NCBI GenBank assembly: GCA_015183035.1
Contig: JACZZP010000010.1
Span: 1,054,001 to 1,118,000, forward strand
Origin: Meloidogyne chitwoodi
Taxonomy: Eukaryota; Nematoda; Chromadorea; Rhabditida; Meloidogynidae
Reading direction: 5' to 3'
Length of the DNA: 64,000 nucleotides
The notes beneath the pieces are model-generated. The model was not told where the DNA came from and ran no database searches. It saw only the letters and a list, made by a program, of their open reading frames with translations. How positions within the stretch are numbered: position 1 is the first letter of the stretch; each line of letters begins with the position of its first letter. Positions 40,079 through 54,800 of this stretch are shown piece after piece. A program made the translations under genes and the position numbers.

Positions 40079-42899
40079 TCATTGGGTTGTCCAATTGTAA
40101 TTACTCAAATCTTGTGCTACTCCTGTCCAATTAGGATGTTGACTGGGAAGAATATTGAATTGTAAATTTAATCCTATAAAATATAATTTTACTTAAGCAA
40201 TATATTTATGTAGATATTTACCTGTTGTAGAAGGAAACGTTGTTTGGTGTGGGTGGCGATTATAACGCTTAAATTTATTTAAATAACAAAATAAAAAGAA
40301 ATGCTTACATTATTAAAATCATATCTAGCTGTTGAAAGCATATTATAGGTATTTAAATCAGTTTCGGGTGTCACAAGACTATAATAATTATATTTTTTAA
40401 TAAAATATTTATATTTTTTAACTCACTAAGAATCAATATAATTATTGTTTGCCATTGTCTGTTGTGTATTATTAGATGATTGGAGAAATCCTCCTTGTGT
40501 TGGCATTGATCCAGAACCTCCACTTCTTGTTGTTCCTTGATGATCAATAAATGGTTGAAATGATGAATAAATATTTGTAGAATTATTATTTCTATTATTT
40601 GTTCTATTTGTTGTTGAACTTTCTTGACTGCCCAATTGATGAAGATTTGAAGTAGACTCAGAAATATTATTAATATTTGTTGACTGACCTGAATTGGATA
40701 AAATAGAAAAATTACTGATTTTTTAATTAATTAAACAAATTATTCTCAAAATTTTAAAGAAAATATTTTTGTATAAAAATTAACCATTTAGACTAGCTGC
40801 CATTAAAATAGCAGAGGCGGTGCATGCTGTTGAAGCAGATGGAGAGTTTGAAGTAATTTTTAAATCAACTTTTTGTTCAAATTGTTGCTGTCCACCAATG
40901 TCTGTGGTATTATTAGCAGATGGACCACTTGAAGATGTTGAAACCATTGAATTTGGAGTACCAGCCAAAGCCATTAAATGATCATTGGTAACACAATTAT
41001 TTTTTATTTTTTGATGTTGAATGCCTTGTTTAATCATTTTTTCTTCTCGACGGAATTTTGCTCTTCTGTTGCTGAACCATACCTAAATATAAATAATTTA
41101 AAAATAATCACATCTCTTAATAAAAAATGACTAATTGTAAGATATTAGTTCCTTTTCTTCTCATTTATTTAATAAATACCTGAACTCTTGCTTCTGGCAA
41201 ATGGATTTTATGAGCCAAAGTCTCTCGAACATAAACATCTGGATAATGACCATTTTCAAATTCTTTTAATTAAAAAATTTTTAAAAAGATTTTTTTTATT
41301 AAAATAAATTAAAAGAATTTTCTCAAATATTTATTAAAATTAATAAATTATTACCCTTTTCTAAACTTTCAATTTGTTCTTGTGTAAAAGAAGTTCTATT
41401 TCTTTGTAATTTTCTTTTTAAAAGCATTCGATCAACAGAATTTTTAGAATCATTATTATTTCCATTATTTGAGCAATTTCCATAAGATGGTTGAATAGAT
41501 GGATCACTTGGTGGTTTTTGATCTTCTTCAGTTGTTGAAGGATCTAAAAATTAATTTTTTAAATTTAAATAATAATTAATTTAAAGAATTATTATTTTGT
41601 TAAATAAAGTTTTTAAAACAATTATATTTATAATTTTATTAAATAATATTTAAATAAAAGAATATAATTAATTAATTAATTAAGAGAATAATAATATATA
41701 ATAAATCATTATTTTTAAAAATGTTTAATTAATTAAATATATCTCAAAATATATAAAATTAATCTATCATTGTAATTATGTACATAATAAATTTTCGTCC
41801 TTGTCTTTCTATTTTCGCGCTTTTTTTAATTTGTTTTTATCTCCTTTAACGATCACTTTCTGTCTATTAAATAATATATCTTTTCTTTATTTAACTAATA
41901 TATTAGTGAAAAAGAAAGATTTAATCCAATTTATATTAAACGATTAAAAATGATAGATTTTAAAAATTAAAGAAAGAAAAAGTAAAAACTACTTTTGCAT
42001 TATTTGTATGCACATTTATTTATTAACTAAATAGTGCCACTCATAAGAGTAAATCTCAAAGAATAAAGCTAATTTTGTGGAAGAACCAACCGACCATGAG
42101 CTCAAAAATGGAGAAGTAATAAAACACTTCCAATAGATCAAAGCTTTTACGAAATGGTAAGTTAACTTGCTAAAAGACTGTGGAGGTCAGTATAACCCAT
42201 GGCCGGTAGGTCTTTGCACAAACTTAGCTCTATTCTTTGAGATTTACTCTCATGAGCGGCACTATTTAGTTAAATATTCGTACAGATAATGCAAAGGATA
42301 TCTTTAAAATTAAGGAAAAGATTAAATTATAACTCTCAATTTTACCAAAAAATAATTAATTAGTTAATTTATTAACCAATTTTAATTTCTTCCCCAATAA
42401 GTTGATGTTTCCGTTTTGATATTTTTTGTTGATTATTTAAATTATTATCTCCAAGTAAAGAAATACAAAAATTATTTCCTTCATCATCTTCATCTTCTCC
42501 AATTAATAATTGTGATGAAAGAAATGATGAAAATTCTTTTTTTTCAATTTTTGTAGGTGAAGGTATAATAAAAGAATTATTATTACTACTAGATTGTTGT
42601 ATTTGTGAAAGTGGTGGTGGTGATTGAGGAATATTATTATTATTATTATCATTAATAATAATATTTTGTTGTTGTTGTTGTTCTCCTCCAATCATCATTA
42701 AATTAATAGGTGGAGAAAATCCAATAAAAGGATCAACAAAAGAATTAAATGTTAATAAATTATTATTATTATTTTGTAATTCAAATTGTTGAAGATTTAA
42801 ATTATTTGAACAATTATTATTATTATTATTATTAATTTGTTGTGAATCCATAAGAGAAGGAGGTCTACTAGATGGAGGAGGTGTTTGTTGTTGTGACAT
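40079..42899 (-). CDS. mab-18: PAX6 homeodomain-only isoform (mab-18-like start)
   Basis: Exon 42372-42899 begins with [20 protein letters not shown] and has no acceptor AG just before its ATG, so it looks like an initiating exon rather than an internal one. It is Asn/Gln/Ser/Pro-rich and ends in phase 1 (EEIKI plus G) at a GTTAAT donor. That phase matches the homeodomain exon at 41543, which is also the acceptor for the paired-domain linker exon (phase 1 too). The product would carry the homeodomain and C-terminus but no paired domain, like C. elegans mab-18 from the vab-3 locus. Isoform use is inferred from sequence only. Confidence 0.7.
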
Positions 42900-45800
42900 T
42901 TTATTTAAAATTTATAATTAAATATTTATTTTTATAATTTTATTTAAATTAATTATTTACTATTATTCTTTAATATTTTTTTAAATATTTAATAAAAAAT
43001 AGATTGGTACTTAATTAAATTATTTAAAATAATTCTATTAAATTAAATTAATCAAAATATCGCAGAAAAAATTGCTGATTAAATTAAAAGCAAAAATTTG
43101 TTGTCCGTCCCTTCCGGAGGACCTCATGTGCAATTTTAGAATAAAAAGCAGTAATTGTTTTAATTATTTATTGCTCGCAGCTTTAATTAATCATTTTAAT
43201 TTTCTTTTTATTTAATTTAATTATTTATTTGGGAGGGTAAAGAAAAATTCCTACAAAAGGCAACCAAAAAATATAAATTTTTATCATTTTTATTTTATTA
43301 TTATTTTTTGTAAAAAAATATTTTTCTATATAATTAATATTAAATAATTAAAATATTATAAATTCTAATTTAAGTATTACCTAATTATATAAAAATAATA
43401 ATTTAATTAAATAATAAATATTAGAGTACCTATATATTTAATTATTTATTTAGAAAATAATGGCTGATTTGTTAAATTAATTTTCTTTTTTAAAATTAGT
43501 AACTTCAATACCAATAAAAAAATAAAATTATTTAAAATAACAAATTAACTTGATTAAATAGACAAATTAAATATTTAAAAAAAATAAATATATTCGCGTG
43601 ATCTTCTATTTTTTTATTTTAATTTATTTATTTATATATTTACAGTAACCAATTTCTGCCAACTGCCGCCCCTTCATTTTAAATAGAGAGAGAAGAAAAA
43701 GACAGCTTTTTTAAAACTGATTGCGGTTTTTAATTTTATTTATTTTAAAAAAATATAAAATAAATAAATTAATTAATTAATTACGCATCAATAACTTTAA
43801 TTAAAACAAAAAATATATTTATAAACATCTAAAAATATTTATTTATTTTTTTGTTGCCGTGATTGCTATGATCAGTCATCCAAAGGAAATGATTAAAAAT
43901 AAAAAAAGAAAAAATCTTTGATTAAAATGAACATAGCGGAAATACCCCCAACATTTCTTCACTTTTCTCTTTTTTCTCTCTATTATTTTTACGAAGAAAC
44001 GCGCAGTTTTAGTGGTTTTTGCGTATTTTTGGCATGTAAAAAATAAAATAAAAAATAAATAGAGCACGCGATTATATTTTTCTTTAGTTAAAAAATATTT
44101 TTACGCTTGATTGGACTGATAATGAAATTAAAATCAAATGAAAAGAAAAAAAGTTTTTTTTAATAAATAAATTACAAAACTAAAGAAGAAAAATATTTTA
44201 ATAAAATATTTAGAACCAAATATTTTATTTGTTAAATTTTTGAAATAATAATTATGAACTTTAAAAAATTAGAAAATAATAATTTAATATTTTAATTTAA
44301 TAATTTTAATAAATTAAAGAGAAATTAAATTTTAAAAAATAAATTTGTTGAATTATTTATTTAAATAAGTTAAAAAATGTAAATAAATAGAATCAAAAAA
44401 AAAGTTTTATTATATTCAGAATTTAAATTATTAAATAATATTAACAAACAAATAAATAGAACGGAATAAATAAAAAAAAAAATAATAACAATAATAACTG
44501 TCAATGACACCTGCTACCTATAAAATGACCCTGAAGAGGAATAAATAAATAAATATACTTGAAGAATATATCCTTTTTTAATATAAAATATTTTTTATTA
44601 AATTGAAGACCTCCAGCAGAGTAAAATAAAAGAAAAAATATTTATTTTGAAAATAATCAAACAAATTTAAAAAATAAATTTAAAAAAGTGAGATGAATAT
44701 TCATAAAAAAGGTTAAAAGAATTAATCAATTAAATAAATAAATATATAATATTTTATTATAATTATTTTAAAAAAATTGTTTTAATTTTATAAAAAATAT
44801 AATTAATTAATTTACCTATAATAAATGTTTGTTTTTCTTCTTCTTTTCGATTATTATTATTTGTTTGTTGTGAAATAATATTAAAAGAATTAGCTTGACC
44901 AACTGATGTTAATTCTTCTAAAGTGCCACCAATTGTAGAAGAAGTTGTTGAAATATTTGTTGGAAAATTAAATTGAGCAGCAGCAGCTATTTGTGGATAA
45001 CACCAAGGATATTGCCAATATCTTTTTATTAATTAATTAAATATAATTAAATATAATTAAATATAATTAAATATAATTAAATATAATTAAATATAATTAA
45101 ATATAATTAAATATAATTAAATATAATTAAATATAATTAAATATAATTAAATATAATTAAATATAATTAAATATAATTAAATATAATTAAATATAATTAA
45201 ATATAATTAAATATAATTAAATATAATTAAATATAATTAAATATAATTAAATATAATTAAATATAATTAAATATAATTAAATATAATTAAATATAATTAA
45301 ATATAATTAAATATAATTAAATATAATTAAATATAATTAAATATAATTAAATATAATTAAATATAATTAAATATAATTAAATATAATTAAATATAATTAA
45401 ATATAATTAAATATAATTAAATATAATTAAATATAATTAAATATAATTAAATATAATTAAATATAATTAAATATAATTAAATATAATTAAATATAATTAA
45501 ATATAATTAAATATAATTAAATATAATTAAATATAATTAAATATAATTAAATATAATTAAATATAATTAAATATAATTAAATATAATTAAATATAATTAA
45601 ATATAATTAAATATAATTAAATATAATTAAATATAATTAAATATAATTAAATATAATTAAATATAATTAAATATAATTAAATATAATTAAATATAATTAA
45701 ATATAATTAAATATAATTAAATATAATTAAATATAATTAAATATAATTAAATATAATTAAATATAATTAAATATAATTAAATATAATTAAATATAATTAA

Positions 45801-48800
45801 ATATAATTAAATATAATTAAATATAATTAAATATAATTAAATATAATTAAATATAATTAAATATAATTAAATATAATTAAATATAATTAAATATAATTAA
45901 ATATAATTAAATATAATTAAATATAATTAAATATAATTAAATATAATTAAATATAATTAAATATAATTAAATATAATTAAATATAATTAAATATAATTAA
46001 ATATAATTAAATATAATTAAATATAATTAAATATAATTAAATATAATTAAATATAATTAAATATAATTAAATATAATTAAATATAATTAAATATAATTAA
46101 ATATAATTAAATATAATTAAATATAATTAAATATAATTAAATATAATTAAATATAATTAAATATAATTAAATATAATTAAATATAATTAAATATAATTAA
46201 ATATAATTAAATATAATTAAATATAATTAAATATAATTAAATATAATTAAATATAATTAAATATAATTAAATATAATTAAATATAATTAAATATAATTAA
46301 ATATAATTAAATATAATTAAATATAATTAAATATAATTAAATATATATTTTTTAATTTATTAAAAACTAGAGGAAATATGTATGGACGTGATAGACTATT
46401 GGTTGGACGACTGGAATTTATGTAAATAAAATTTAAAAAAAGAGGGAAGGGAACATCTTCTCTTGTTCCTTTCCCTCTATGAAAAAATAAAAAGTTATTT
46501 TTTTATTTCTTAGGTCTCGATTTAATTGGAGGTCCAAATAGGGTAGAAAGCTATGTTGATTCCCCTATTATTGTGAATTAAATTTAATAATAATAATAAT
46601 AGGTACTTTATATGTGAACGTAACAAATCATTCTGCATAGCCATAGCAGTCATTGCCCCATTTGTTGTCCCATCTAAAAAATTTCCAATACCAGCATTTC
46701 CACAATTAACAGAATAATTATTTTGTTGTTGTAATGAAGAATTTTCTTTTTTTGATTGAATACTTCTTAAAACCCTATTTATTGATGAAACCTTTAAATT
46801 AATTATTAACCAATTAAAATAAATTTATTATTTAAAAACTAACACTTGGTAATGTTTCTTCTCCACAAACTCTGTCCTGTCTTAAACGATCTCTAATTTC
46901 CCAAGCAAAAATAGAAGGTTGAAGTTCTTTATATATCTTTTTTTATTTTTAATTATTTTATAATAAATAAATAAATAAAATTATTACTTTAATTTTATCA
47001 CAAACTTCTCTTGTAGCTACTCGAGGTTTTGAACTTTAATAAAATTAAATAAATATTTTATAATATTTAAATATTTAAATTATTTATTTAAAAACAAACC
47101 CTCCAATTGCTCTTGGCTTAATTGTACCAGATTCATAATAACGAGTTAATATTTTAGAAACACAACTAAAATAATTAAATAAACATTTAATAAATTTATT
47201 TATTTAAAATTTACCCATTAGAAACTTGTAATTGTCTTGAAATATCACAAGGACGCATTCCTTCCTTAGCAAAATCAACAATTTTTTGTCTAACATTATC
47301 TGGTAAAGGACGACCATTAACAAAAACACCACCAAGTTGATTAACCCCTGTATGACCAGAATCAACTAAAACATTTATTGTTATTTTAAAATAAAATAAT
47401 TACTCTAATATATTTTTATTTAATTTTTTCTACAAAATATTAAAGAATAAAATTCCATAAATTCCTTTAATGCCAATAAATAAATAAACAATTATAAATA
47501 AATAAATAAATTTTTTTATTTTCTTTTAATAATTTCTTAAATTTTCCAAAAATATTTAAATAATTACAGTAATAACAAATCATCAATTTAATAAAAATAT
47601 TCTTTTTTTCTTCCTTCAAAAACTAATATTTAATAAAATCTCTTAAACGATTACATCGTTTAACACTTTTTCTTTTCTTTTTTTGAATTATTTCACCTTG
47701 TCGGCGAAAAGCTTTTTTAGGGAAAATTCTTTTTTTTTTTTGTTAAATGTTTATACGATAAAAAAGTTTTTTAAAAAAATATATAAAACCTTTTTAATAG
47801 TATAATAATAATAATTTTATATATCCAAAGTGTGAAAATAAAAGGAGAAAAAAATAAAGAGGAAATAACAACCACCGCTAAATGACAATAATAATAATAA
47901 TGGTAATAAAATATTATTTTAAAAAATAATAAAAGAAATTATTAAAAATATAAATTTAAAAAATAAGAATAATTTTAAAATTAATATAATATTTAAAAAA
48001 TATAATTAAAATTTTCATTTTTGGACATATAAAATTAAATACTATTAAAATAAAAATGCTTATCTTTTTTTTTTCACTTTATTTCCCTAAAGATTAGTAA
48101 AAATAAAATAATAAAAAATAAGGGAAGAATATATTTTTTAATTTAATTTAAAAAAACCTCTAGAATCAGGTGAATTTTGTTGATTTAAAATACAATTTAT
48201 ATTATTATTTTCTCTTTTAATTAATTCATTAATATTATTATCTGTATTATTATTTTGGTTATGGTAATGATGTTGAAGTAATTGTAATTGTGAAACATTT
48301 AAATTATTATTATTATTATTATGTTCATTTGGTAATAATGATAAAGAATGTTGTTGCATTTGATTATTATTATTATTATAAGTATTTATACCTATTTATT
48401 TATTTTATTTAAATAAATAATATTTACCAATATCAAAAAAATGTCCAGAATTATCAAAACAACTTAAACGATTATTTGGTTGTTGTTGTTGATGATGAAT
48501 ATCAATATTTAAACTAAAATGACTTAAAGAATTATTTGAAACTGTTCCAGCTAATGCAGCTAATGGATGAATATAAGAAGAAGAAGAAGAAGAATTTAAT
48601 GAAGATTGTGGATAATATTTTGATAAATAATTATTTTGTTGACCAAAAGAAGAAGATATTTGTTGTTGAGAAGATATTAATGGATTATTAAATAAAGAAG
48701 ATTGTTTTATTTGTTGTTGATTATTATGAGAACTACAAATAATATTACTAGTAGAAGTAACTTTTCCTTTAAAAATATTAAAATAAATAAATAATTATTT

Positions 48801-51800
48801 AATTTTTTTTTAAATTTAAACTAAATATCTCTCCTTTTATTAAATAATTATTTTTATTTATTTATTATTCCCTTTTATTCCAATATATTTTATTTAAAAA
48901 ATATATATTTTATTTTCTTTCATTTCTTGTCAATTTAATAATTCCAATTTTTTTTTATTTTTCAGCTTTTTCTTTCTTTCTCTTTTTTTCTTGACAACTA
49001 ATAATAAGTAAAAGCCTTAACAAAACTTTTCTTTTATTATTGTCTCTTCTAAAAAAAGCCAATATTATATAAAGATGGATTAACTTATTTTTTCTTAAAA
49101 TTTTTTTTCATTTTTTAATTAATTATTTATTAATACCAAATATATTTTTTAATTTTATTTTTAAAAATATTATTAATATTTAAATAATATTTAAAGTAAC
49201 CTCCCCTCCCTTTTAATTCTTTTCTCAATCAATTAAAAAATTATTTTATTTTATTCACTTATAATATATTTACTCAATTAAATCATTTTTTAAAAATACA
49301 ATTTTTAGAATGAATTAGAACTGTCCAAGCGAATATAGAGAAAAAGAGAGAAAGAGCATTAAATATGCCGATTATCACCAATTGGGGTAGAATAAATAAA
49401 TAACAATTAAATTAAATTTAAGGAAGACGAGAAGGTTAAGAAGATGATGCCGGATGGGGACAAATTCAAAAAAAAGAAAGGGGAAAACGCGTCGGAAGTA
49501 AAACATTCACGCGGAAAAGGGGAAGAAATCATTCCGGCAGATTGGAAGCAGAAAAGAGGCTTAAAATAAATATTTTTGAAGTAAAAATTAAGGAGGAGGC
49601 CAACCGACTAAAAGACAAATTTTGCGCCTGATTAATCATTTTTAGAAAGGACACGTTATTTTTTCAGTTTTTCTTGGTTGAAAGCACCAATCCGCCCCGG
49701 TAGGCCAGTCAAGGGTTAGCAGATTTAAAGGAAGTTAAAAGAAAGAAAAGAGGATAAAACAACAAATATATAAATAATATATTTTTAATTTTTTAATAAA
49801 AAAGAAGAGTTTTATATAAAAAAGACAAAATATTGGGACTTTTTTTTGAGGATGATGGCTGGTTGGTTGGTTGATATTTTATTGAGAAAAAAAGAGAAAG
49901 ACGTCAACACAGAGAGAGCATCAACAGCCGACCGTTCATTTAGGTGGAATGGCTCGTAAAATTGTTAGGCGAAGCAAATATAGGCGGACATAGTAGAGAA
50001 TAGAAGGCGGGCATTAAAAATAAGAGAAGAGAATTGTAGCCTTTTGATAATTGAAAAAAAAAGAGAAGAACAACTCTTGTAAAGACAGACAAAAAAGAGA
50101 AAGAAAGAGAAGAATAAACTTTAAAAAAAAAAAGATAAAAATAAAATTATTTTCAATCTTTTTTCTGCTTCAATTACGGTCTTTTTCATTTTCCTTCCTT
50201 AGAGGTTTGTTTCTTTTCTTTCCCGCCTTTTTCTTTAACATTTATTCTTTTCTATATCCTCTAAATAACTTCCTTTAATGACCTAGTTTGTCCAAAACAA
50301 TAAAACTAGTAGTAAATATATTTATTTTATTTTATTTTAGCCAAACTAAAATTTAACCCAAAAATTTAAAAAAAAATAAATTAAATTTATTTTCAAGAAA
50401 TATAAATTTCTTATTCACATTTTTATATTTTTTATAAATAAATAAAAAAGAAATAAATATTTTTTATTAAATATTTAAATTTTATATTTTAATTATTTAA
50501 ATTTTTTTCAATTATTTCCATAAATTAATGCAACAAAACAATTTTATTTTAAAAACAATTCCCTAAAGAAGAAGAGAATATATTAATTACAGTATTAAAA
50601 TAAACACTTGACTATTTCTTCCACTTATTATTTTTTAAAAAAAGAATTGAGTCTCTTTTCCAGAAAATCATCTTCTAAGCCTCTTCAAAATATCCTCTTT
50701 TATTTTATAGGAAAAATAATTTTTGAAAATGAATATAAATAAAATATTTAAATTTTGATCAAAATTAGGGAAATCCTTCGGAATTGTGGTCCCTTCGAAG
50801 AAAAAATCTAAAAATTTTAGAAACTTGTTTTAGGGGTAATTTGTGGCGGAGATCACGAATCTGAACTCAGATTTTGTTTAACACTTGATTTTATCAATGA
50901 TTTTTAGTTAATCATGTGGATGATTTACGATTTTTAATCGCTTGTAATTCGGTCCGTATTCATTTCTATAAAACATAAGTGGTACTATCCGATTCAGCTC
51001 AATGAGACGAATCGAATAGATGTCTTTTTTCCGCTGAAAAATTATTTTTTCAAAAAATCAAGTACTTGATTAAAAATCATAGATAAAATCAAGTGATAGA
51101 CAAAATCTGACCTCAGATTCGTGATCAGCGTCCCAAATTACTCCAAGAAACATGTTTTCAGAATTATTTAATTTTTTTCGATGGGACCACAATTCCGAAG
51201 GATTGCCAAAATTAGTTAAAAAAGAAGAAGAAGAAAAACCACCAATTTCTTTTTTATTTTAATTTTATTTAAAAATAAATAAATGCCAAAAATATATTAT
51301 TTAAGTCATATAATAATGAAACACTAAATTAATAATAAAAGAATAATATATATATATAAATAAATAATAATTAAAAATTGAGAAGAAGAAAAGGTTCTTT
51401 TTTTTTTTGTTTTTAATTGTGTGAAGAGGTTTAAAAAAATAAAAGAATGGACACCTGCATGTGTGAATTTTTTTCTTATTTTAATATTTGAATTCAGTTA
51501 ATAAATTGCCGCTTTTTAATAAATAATTTAAAATTAAATATTTTTTCTTTCTTTAATATTTAAATAATATTTTCTTTAAAATTCCTTCCGTTTCTCATTT
51601 AAAGTTTTCTAAATATTTTTATTTATTTATTTTTTTTAAATTTATTTAACAAATAAAATATATAAATATTCCGGTTTCTCTTAAAATTAATGTTTTTTAT
51701 GTGTTTTTATTTTTTTAAATTTATTATTTTAATAGCCCTCACATATTTTTAATAGTAAAAGAAAAGATAGAGTTTACCCTCTTCTTTTTATTTTCAAATG

Positions 51801-54800
51801 ATTGACATTTAAAATATTTATTTATTTTTTTATTTAAATTGTTTTTTATTTTAAATTTAAGAAAAAATATATATATGTTAATTAATTAATTTTAAATTAA
51901 AAATTAATTTAAAATAATAATTCTTTATTTATTTTTAATAAAAATAATAATTAATTAATTAACTCTTTTCTTTTATTAACTCTCTACTACAGTACCTAGT
52001 AATTCACTAATGATTGAAAAAGAAATAATTCACCCAATCAGAGAAAAATAAAAAAATAATTATTATTTATTAATTCTCTTTAATTTAATTAATTAATTAA
52101 TTAAATAAAATAAAATAATTTATTTATTAAAATATTATTATTTTTTCTTTAAATTATTAGTAAAAGGCAATGACGAAAGAAATAATAAAAATATTTTTTT
52201 AAATACCTATTTGTCTTAACAATTAAATAATACAAAAAATATTATAAAAAATATTTATTTGTTTTAAACTTTTATTTTTTAATTAATTCTTTAAGAAAAT
52301 AAAATAGAATTTATATTTTTATAATTAAAAAATAATATTAGCATTTTAAAATATTATTTTGATGACAATTTAATTAATAATATTTATGAGAAAAAGATTA
52401 AGAAAATTAAAAAAAATAAAGTTTTGATTGATATATGTATAAGTATTTAAAATATTTATGTTTAAGTGCCAAAATGCCAAAATAAATAAGAGAGAGAGAA
52501 GAGATTAAAAAAAAAAATTATTTTTTAGGTAAAATTAAGAAAAAGATATATTTAGAACAACAACAACAACAAAAAAAACAAAAATAAAAAAATCTAAGAA
52601 GGAAAAAAAGATTTTATCGAATTTTTCACTGACCGGAAGTGAGGACATTCCACACAACGAAAGAGGAAAAATATTTAAAATTTATATAAGGAATATTAAA
52701 TTATTTAATAAATTAAATATTAAAATAAATAAACAAAGTTTGAGTTAATAAAATTTATTTAAAAATTAAAATTAATGTTTAAATAAAAATGAAAATTACT
52801 ACAAAATATTAAAGATAAAAATTGTTGGAAAATTAATTATAATTTAAATAATTAAATTTTCTGTAAATTTTTAGCAAAAATATCAGAGAAGTAATTAATT
52901 AATTAATTAATTATTTATTTATTTATTTTAAATTAAAAAATATTAAATTGTTTTTTTTAATAATTTTAAATAATTAATATTTTAAATAAAATTTATTTTT
53001 TAATATTTTCGCTTCAATTACCACAAATATTTAAATTGATTGGATCTCTAAATTGATAATAAAATGTTTTGAAGGACAAAAAAAGTTAATTTTTTAGTTA
53101 ATGCGCAACAAGTTACCTCTCCTTACCTCTTCCCTTCTTATTTTCTCTTCTTCTTTTTTTCCCAAAACCATCGTAATTTAGTAAAATTCTCTTAGTTTGA
53201 TGAGTAGAAAACAAGTTAAAAAAATATGCTTAAAATGAGGAGCGATAGAAAATTGAAAAAAATCAACAACACACAACAAACACACCAATCAACTCATCAA
53301 ATTAATAAATAATAAATAAATAATAAATAAATAATAAATAATAATATGTCAATCAAAATAAATGGAGACAAATGAGCATATATTCGCGGGAATGAAAAGA
53401 GAGAGAGAGGAAAAATTAATTATTTATAAATTAATTTAAAATTAATTAATTATTTTATTTTATTTTTAATTTAAATATTTTTATTTAAATATTTGAATTA
53501 TATGAGTTGGGGTCACTTCAGTACCGCCAGTTCAGTTCTAGTACAAACGGAGCCATTTCATTACCAAAATGTTTTTGTAGTGAGCAAGTGGTTTTTTCTT
53601 CACTTTAATCTTCTTTCTTCATTTTTCATAACTTAGGTATTTTACTTGGTTTATTATATTTATTTATATGGTTCATCAAGAAAATACTTAAATTTTGGAA
53701 AAACACTGGTACTGAAATGGCCCGTTTCGGAATTATATATATTAATTTAAATATATTTAATTTTACTTATAATAAAAATAATTTATTTATTAAAGATTTG
53801 TTTAAATTTATTTATTTAAATTTTTAAATAATATTTAAATAAATTCTCTCATGAAAAAAAATTGAAATTTTTAGATTTTAAAATTATTTAAATAATAATT
53901 TGGAACAAATCTATATTTTGTTAATTAAATATTTAATAAATAATAATTTATTTATTAACTTGTGCTAATTTGAATGCGCAATAACCTTTATATTATTTTA
54001 ATACATGAAATATATTTTAAAAAATATGCCGACATTAAAAATAAAATTATTTTTCTTTTTTGCCGTATGCTTGCTGTTATTTAAAAAAGAAGAGAAGATT
54101 AGTGTTTGTTAATCGGACATTCTTTTTTTTTAATTATTATTATTTTATTTTACAACACATTGTTGCCTTTATTCTTCTGTAGGGATTGATCCTTTCTTTC
54201 TTTTTTTCTCATATCAACGAGAATATTTAAAAAATGACAGACTAATTGGTTACCGGAAATAATACAAAAAGAAGAAATGACGGCAACAGAAAATAATAAA
54301 AAATAAAAAAAGTAAATCTACAGAGAAAAGAATATATTTTAGTTAATCCCGAATAAAAAAAGAATATAATATATCTTTAGAACATATGTACATAATTATA
54401 GCTATATAAATTAAATATTATATTTTTAACTGAGAAAATATATTATATTTTAATTAATTAATTAATTTAAATATTAGGTATATGTTTTATTAGAAATAAA
54501 AATATTATTTTATTTTTTTAATTAATTTATTATCCAAAAATAATAATAATATAATTATTATATTAATCCAGAAAAAAAGTTCGAGAAAAATAAAAGGACA
54601 TATAATTTTATTAAAGGTTTTTCACCGCCACCGATGATCAGAATTAAAAATAACAAAAGAAAGAAATATGAGAGAATTACTTATATATGATAATATAATA
54701 ATATAATAATAATATAATAATAATATAATAATAATATAATAATAATTATTATTATATTAAAAAAAGAATTCTTTGATCATTTTTCATTTTTTGTCAATTT

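Noticed and set aside
45041..46340. Possible telomere-like or CRISPR-like array
   Set aside because: The unit is a 10-bp A/T satellite with no spacers and no telomere motif, inside an intron.
50051..50278. 75-codon Lys/Phe-rich plus-strand frame in the PAX6 upstream region
   Set aside because: Made of poly-A and poly-T runs; no homology impression and wrong strand for the surrounding gene.
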